Source: Cupriavidus sp. YR651
GTDB taxonomy: Bacteria > Pseudomonadota > Gammaproteobacteria > Burkholderiales > Burkholderiaceae
NCBI RefSeq assembly: GCF_900101625.1
Contig: NZ_FMYZ01000003.1
Location: 186,001-250,000 of the forward strand
Reading direction: 5' to 3'
Length of the DNA: 64,000 nucleotides
Positions 63,179 to 64,000 of the stretch are shown here, piece by piece. The notes beneath the pieces were generated by a model that had not been told where the DNA came from, searched no databases, and worked only from the letters and a program-made list of their open reading frames with translations. Every line of letters starts with the position of its first letter. The stretch's first letter is position 1. The position numbers were made by a program, and so were the translations under genes.

Positions 63179-64000
63179 ATGCACGCCAGCATTCTGAAGT
63201 ACTTCGTCGAGGTCGCACGCTGCGGGTCGATCCGCAAGGCAGCGCAGAATCTCTATGTCGCATCGAGCGCAGTCAACCGGCAGATCCTCAAGCTCGAAGC
63301 CGAAATGGGGACCGACCTGTTCGACCGCCTGCCCAACGGCATCCGCCTGAATGCCGCCGGGGAACGGATGCTGCAGCATATCCGCGCGACGCTGAACGAC
63401 TTCCACCTGATGCGTAGCGAACTCGACGAACTCAAGGACGAGCGCAAGGGCCACGTGTCGGTGGTGGCGATGGATTCGCTGTTTGTTGATTTCCTGCCTG
63501 CCGCCGTGGAGGACTTTACCGAGCTCTACCCCGCGGTGACATATGCCGTCGCGGCGGTCACGCCGTGGGACGTGGCGCCCAAGGTGCTGGGCGGCGAATA
63601 CGATGTCGGCGTCACCTTCGTCGCCAAGCTGCCCGCGGGGCTGGACGTGGTGGCGCAGGTAGCGCTGCCGCCTGGCGTAGTGATGGCGTCCTCGCACCCG
63701 CTGACCAAGCTGGAGCGCCTGAGCTTTGCCGATTGCCGCAACCATGCGTTTCTGCGCCTCGAGGGACGCTCGCCGATACAAGGCGTGGTGTCGCCCAGGT
63801 TTGCCGAGTTCTGGGATATTCAGACGCCTAGCGTGACCTGTAATTCGACGACCCTGCTCAAGCGGCTCGTGGCCTCGGGGCGCGGCATCTCGTTCTTCTC
63901 GAAGCTGGCCTTCCTCGATGAAATCGCGAACGGCGAAGTGGTCTGGCGACCGTTCGACGAACCCAATATCAACTCGCTGACAGTTGGCATCATCACGCCG
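63179..64000 (+). CDS. LysR-family regulator (3' end outside window)
   Basis: At least 274 residues of a LysR regulator, open to the right edge. The N-terminal HTH is FVEVARCGSIRKAAQNLYVASSAVNRQILKLEAEMG (in two parts), followed by a linker helix and a substrate-binding domain beginning GHVSVVAMDSLFVDFLP and reaching SLTVGIITP. It starts 38 bases after the ferredoxin stop in the same direction, so it is probably the last gene of the operon rather than divergent from it, an unusual position for a LysR gene. It is expected to bind the operon control region near 56620-56655. Confidence 0.92.
   Translation, partial: MHASILKYFVEVARCGSIRKAAQNLYVASSAVNRQILKLEAEMGTDLFDRLPNGIRLNAAGERMLQHIRATLNDFHLMRSELDELKDERKGHVSVVAMDSLFVDFLPAAVEDFTELYPAVTYAVAAVTPWDVAPKVLGGEYDVGVTFVAKLPAGLDVVAQVALPPGVVMASSHPLTKLERLSFADCRNHAFLRLEGRSPIQGVVSPRFAEFWDIQTPSVTCNSTTLLKRLVASGRGISFFSKLAFLDEIANGEVVWRPFDEPNINSLTVGIITP

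Overview
The window is G+C-rich bacterial DNA that reads as a Burkholderiaceae accessory replicon or chromosome region, most like Cupriavidus or Ralstonia. The signs are a Bug/TctC solute receptor, a 16-strand-type porin, a beta-proteobacterial NodT/HlyD efflux set, many IclR, AraC, LysR and GntR regulators each beside a small catabolic cluster, and heavy use of GTG/TTG starts and ATGA gene overlaps. No rRNA, tRNA, CRISPR array, insertion sequence or integrase was seen. The genus is inference from gene content; no search was run.

Layout. 1-5.1 kb: the 3' part of an AraC-type regulator, then an RcsB-like response regulator translationally coupled to a membrane hybrid kinase with REC and HPt domains, closed by an intrinsic terminator. 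5.2-10.6 kb: small envelope proteins and a DUF3302-HlyD-NodT export operon. 11.1-16.1 kb: zinc alcohol dehydrogenase, hemerythrin, a TauD dioxygenase plus beta-keto acid cleavage enzyme pair, and an orphan gene under a near-consensus LexA box. 16.2-18.3 kb: divergent AraC regulator and SDR. 18.4-22.8 kb: an IclR-led operon of PepE peptidase, DUF1177, AroM and a Bug receptor. 22.9-28.1 kb: a decayed quinone-oxidoreductase-like pseudogene, then a GntR/TRAP/DapA-family catabolic cluster.

28.1-31.1 kb is patchy, with small stand-alone genes (YdeI/OmdA, GNAT, XRE-cupin) and a 41-bp operator-like palindrome. 31.1-33.9 kb is a giant UPF0182 membrane protein. 34.2-38.8 kb is an IclR-controlled amino-acid-type ABC transporter coupled to a DadA/PuuB-like FAD oxidase. 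39-47 kb is a mixture: an orphan ABC receptor, an alpha/beta hydrolase, a PEBP-like protein, a frameshifted MatC-like dicarboxylate carrier, two SDRs, AraC and YbaK. 47.4-51.5 kb holds katG and an ABC-F ATPase. 51.7-56.3 kb holds a small unknown protein, a candidate small RNA with its own promoter and terminator, PhzF, a divergent MocR regulator and a porin.

56.7-64 kb is the most system-like part: a tightly overlapped operon encoding a NitT/TauT-type ABC importer, an FAD oxidoreductase, a family III CoA-transferase, an enoyl-CoA hydratase, a 7Fe ferredoxin and a LysR regulator that runs off the edge. The logic resembles the carnitine cai/fix genes (import, CoA activation, hydration, flavoprotein-ferredoxin electron transfer), but with a different transporter and without a recognisable acyl-CoA dehydrogenase or ligase. 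It is the best candidate for an undescribed pathway. The SOS-boxed orphan gene, the AroM/DUF1177/PepE operon and the candidate small RNA are the next most interesting.
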